Assembly: GCA_028823185.1 (NCBI GenBank)
Contig: JAPKBY010000129.1
Location: 1 to 5,815, forward strand
Reading direction: 5' to 3'
DNA length: 5,815 bases
Source of the DNA: Planctomycetota bacterium
Lineage (GTDB): Bacteria > Planctomycetota > UBA1135 > GCA-002686595
The notes below the pieces were generated by a model, which was not told where the DNA came from, made no database searches, and saw only the letters and a program-made list of their open reading frames with translations. Shown here one piece after another: positions 5,534 to 5,815 of the stretch. How positions within the stretch are numbered: the first letter of the stretch is position 1; each line of letters begins with the position of its first letter. Made by a program: the position numbers and the translations under genes.

Positions 5534-5815
5534 ATGAAGAAGCTACAACCGTCAACTCTTGAGTACGGGTTCGTTCTCTTAGCGCTCATCGCGCAGAGCG
5601 CGTGCCGAGCCACCGGCACAACGGTGAATGCGACCTCAGAGGAAGAGGGAGTGATCCCAGAGGTCGTCGAACTTGATCGACGACAATGGAAGATCGGTGA
5701 TCTAGATGCTCTCACTCTCTTCTTCCTAGAGGACGATGTCCCTCACCACTCGACGACCATCACGAACAACAACGCCACGGACCGCTGGTGGACAGGATTG
5801 AAGATCTACGGGTAC
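5534..5815 (+). CDS. N-terminal part of a probable exported lipoprotein, cut by the window edge
   Basis: An open frame begins at ATG 5534 and runs without a stop for 94 codons to the end of the window. The product starts MKK, has a hydrophobic stretch GFVLLALIA (12-20) and then QSAC with Cys24. This is a lipoprotein-type signal with an unusual Gln at the -3 position, so cleavage by signal peptidase II is likely but not certain. The mature part begins with a Thr/Glu-rich spacer (TGTTVNATSEEEG), then LDRRQWKIGDLDALTLFFLEDD, and ends in ITNNNATDRWWTGLKIYGY. I do not recognise a family. Codon use resembles the neighbouring genes. GGGG at 5527-5530 is a weak ribosome-site candidate. A plain Sec signal peptide is the alternative reading. 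Confidence 0.65.
   Translation, partial: MKKLQPSTLEYGFVLLALIAQSACRATGTTVNATSEEEGVIPEVVELDRRQWKIGDLDALTLFFLEDDVPHHSTTITNNNATDRWWTGLKIYGY

Noticed and set aside
5398..5715. 105-codon antisense open frame across the hydrolase end and the lipoprotein start
   Set aside because: It overlaps two better-supported + strand genes and shows no recognisable motif.

Overview
The window reads as an ordinary chromosomal stretch of a planctomycete: moderately GC-rich, with all five genes on the + strand and short gaps between them. The best taxonomic evidence is the secreted beta-propeller protein at 2805-4451. Its Cys-rich C-terminal domain (CPCNN, GCANS, GLFFQGNNAVNGG, FGDGLRC, YWYRDPN, GYEVTW) matches, from memory, a domain found at the ends of many exported proteins of marine planctomycetes of the Saltatorellus/Poly30 type. 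The regulator with an N-terminal excisionase-like helix-turn-helix and a B12-binding-like domain also fits that phylum. The phylum is an inference; no search was run. None of the five starts has a proper Shine-Dalgarno sequence.

Layout. 1-325 is non-coding: a strong hairpin at 2-26, nested small dyads, an AT-rich tract, and three head-to-tail 11-bp elements at 242-274 that look like the operator of the next gene. 326-1213 encodes a CarH/LitR-like regulator. 1210-2670 encodes a YbjT-like NAD(P)-binding protein with a C-terminal DUF2867 domain; it overlaps the regulator by 4 bases (ATGA), so the two are almost certainly one transcriptional unit. After 134 bases comes a secreted seven-bladed FG-GAP-type propeller protein (2805-4451), followed by a 10-bp stem hairpin. 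Then come a YheT-family alpha/beta hydrolase (4516-5481) and the start of a probable lipoprotein gene that runs off the window (5534-5815).

The regulator and the SDR/DUF2867 protein form the one clear functional pair. The regulator resembles the B12-dependent photoreceptor CarH in domain order, and its upstream DNA has CarH-style 11-bp repeats. However, the axial cobalamin-ligand histidine position is Ser and the photoadduct histidine position is Leu. It may therefore bind cobalamin differently, sense something else, or be ligand-independent. The propeller protein, hydrolase and lipoprotein show no evident functional link to that pair. No mobile element, CRISPR array, tRNA or rRNA was seen.
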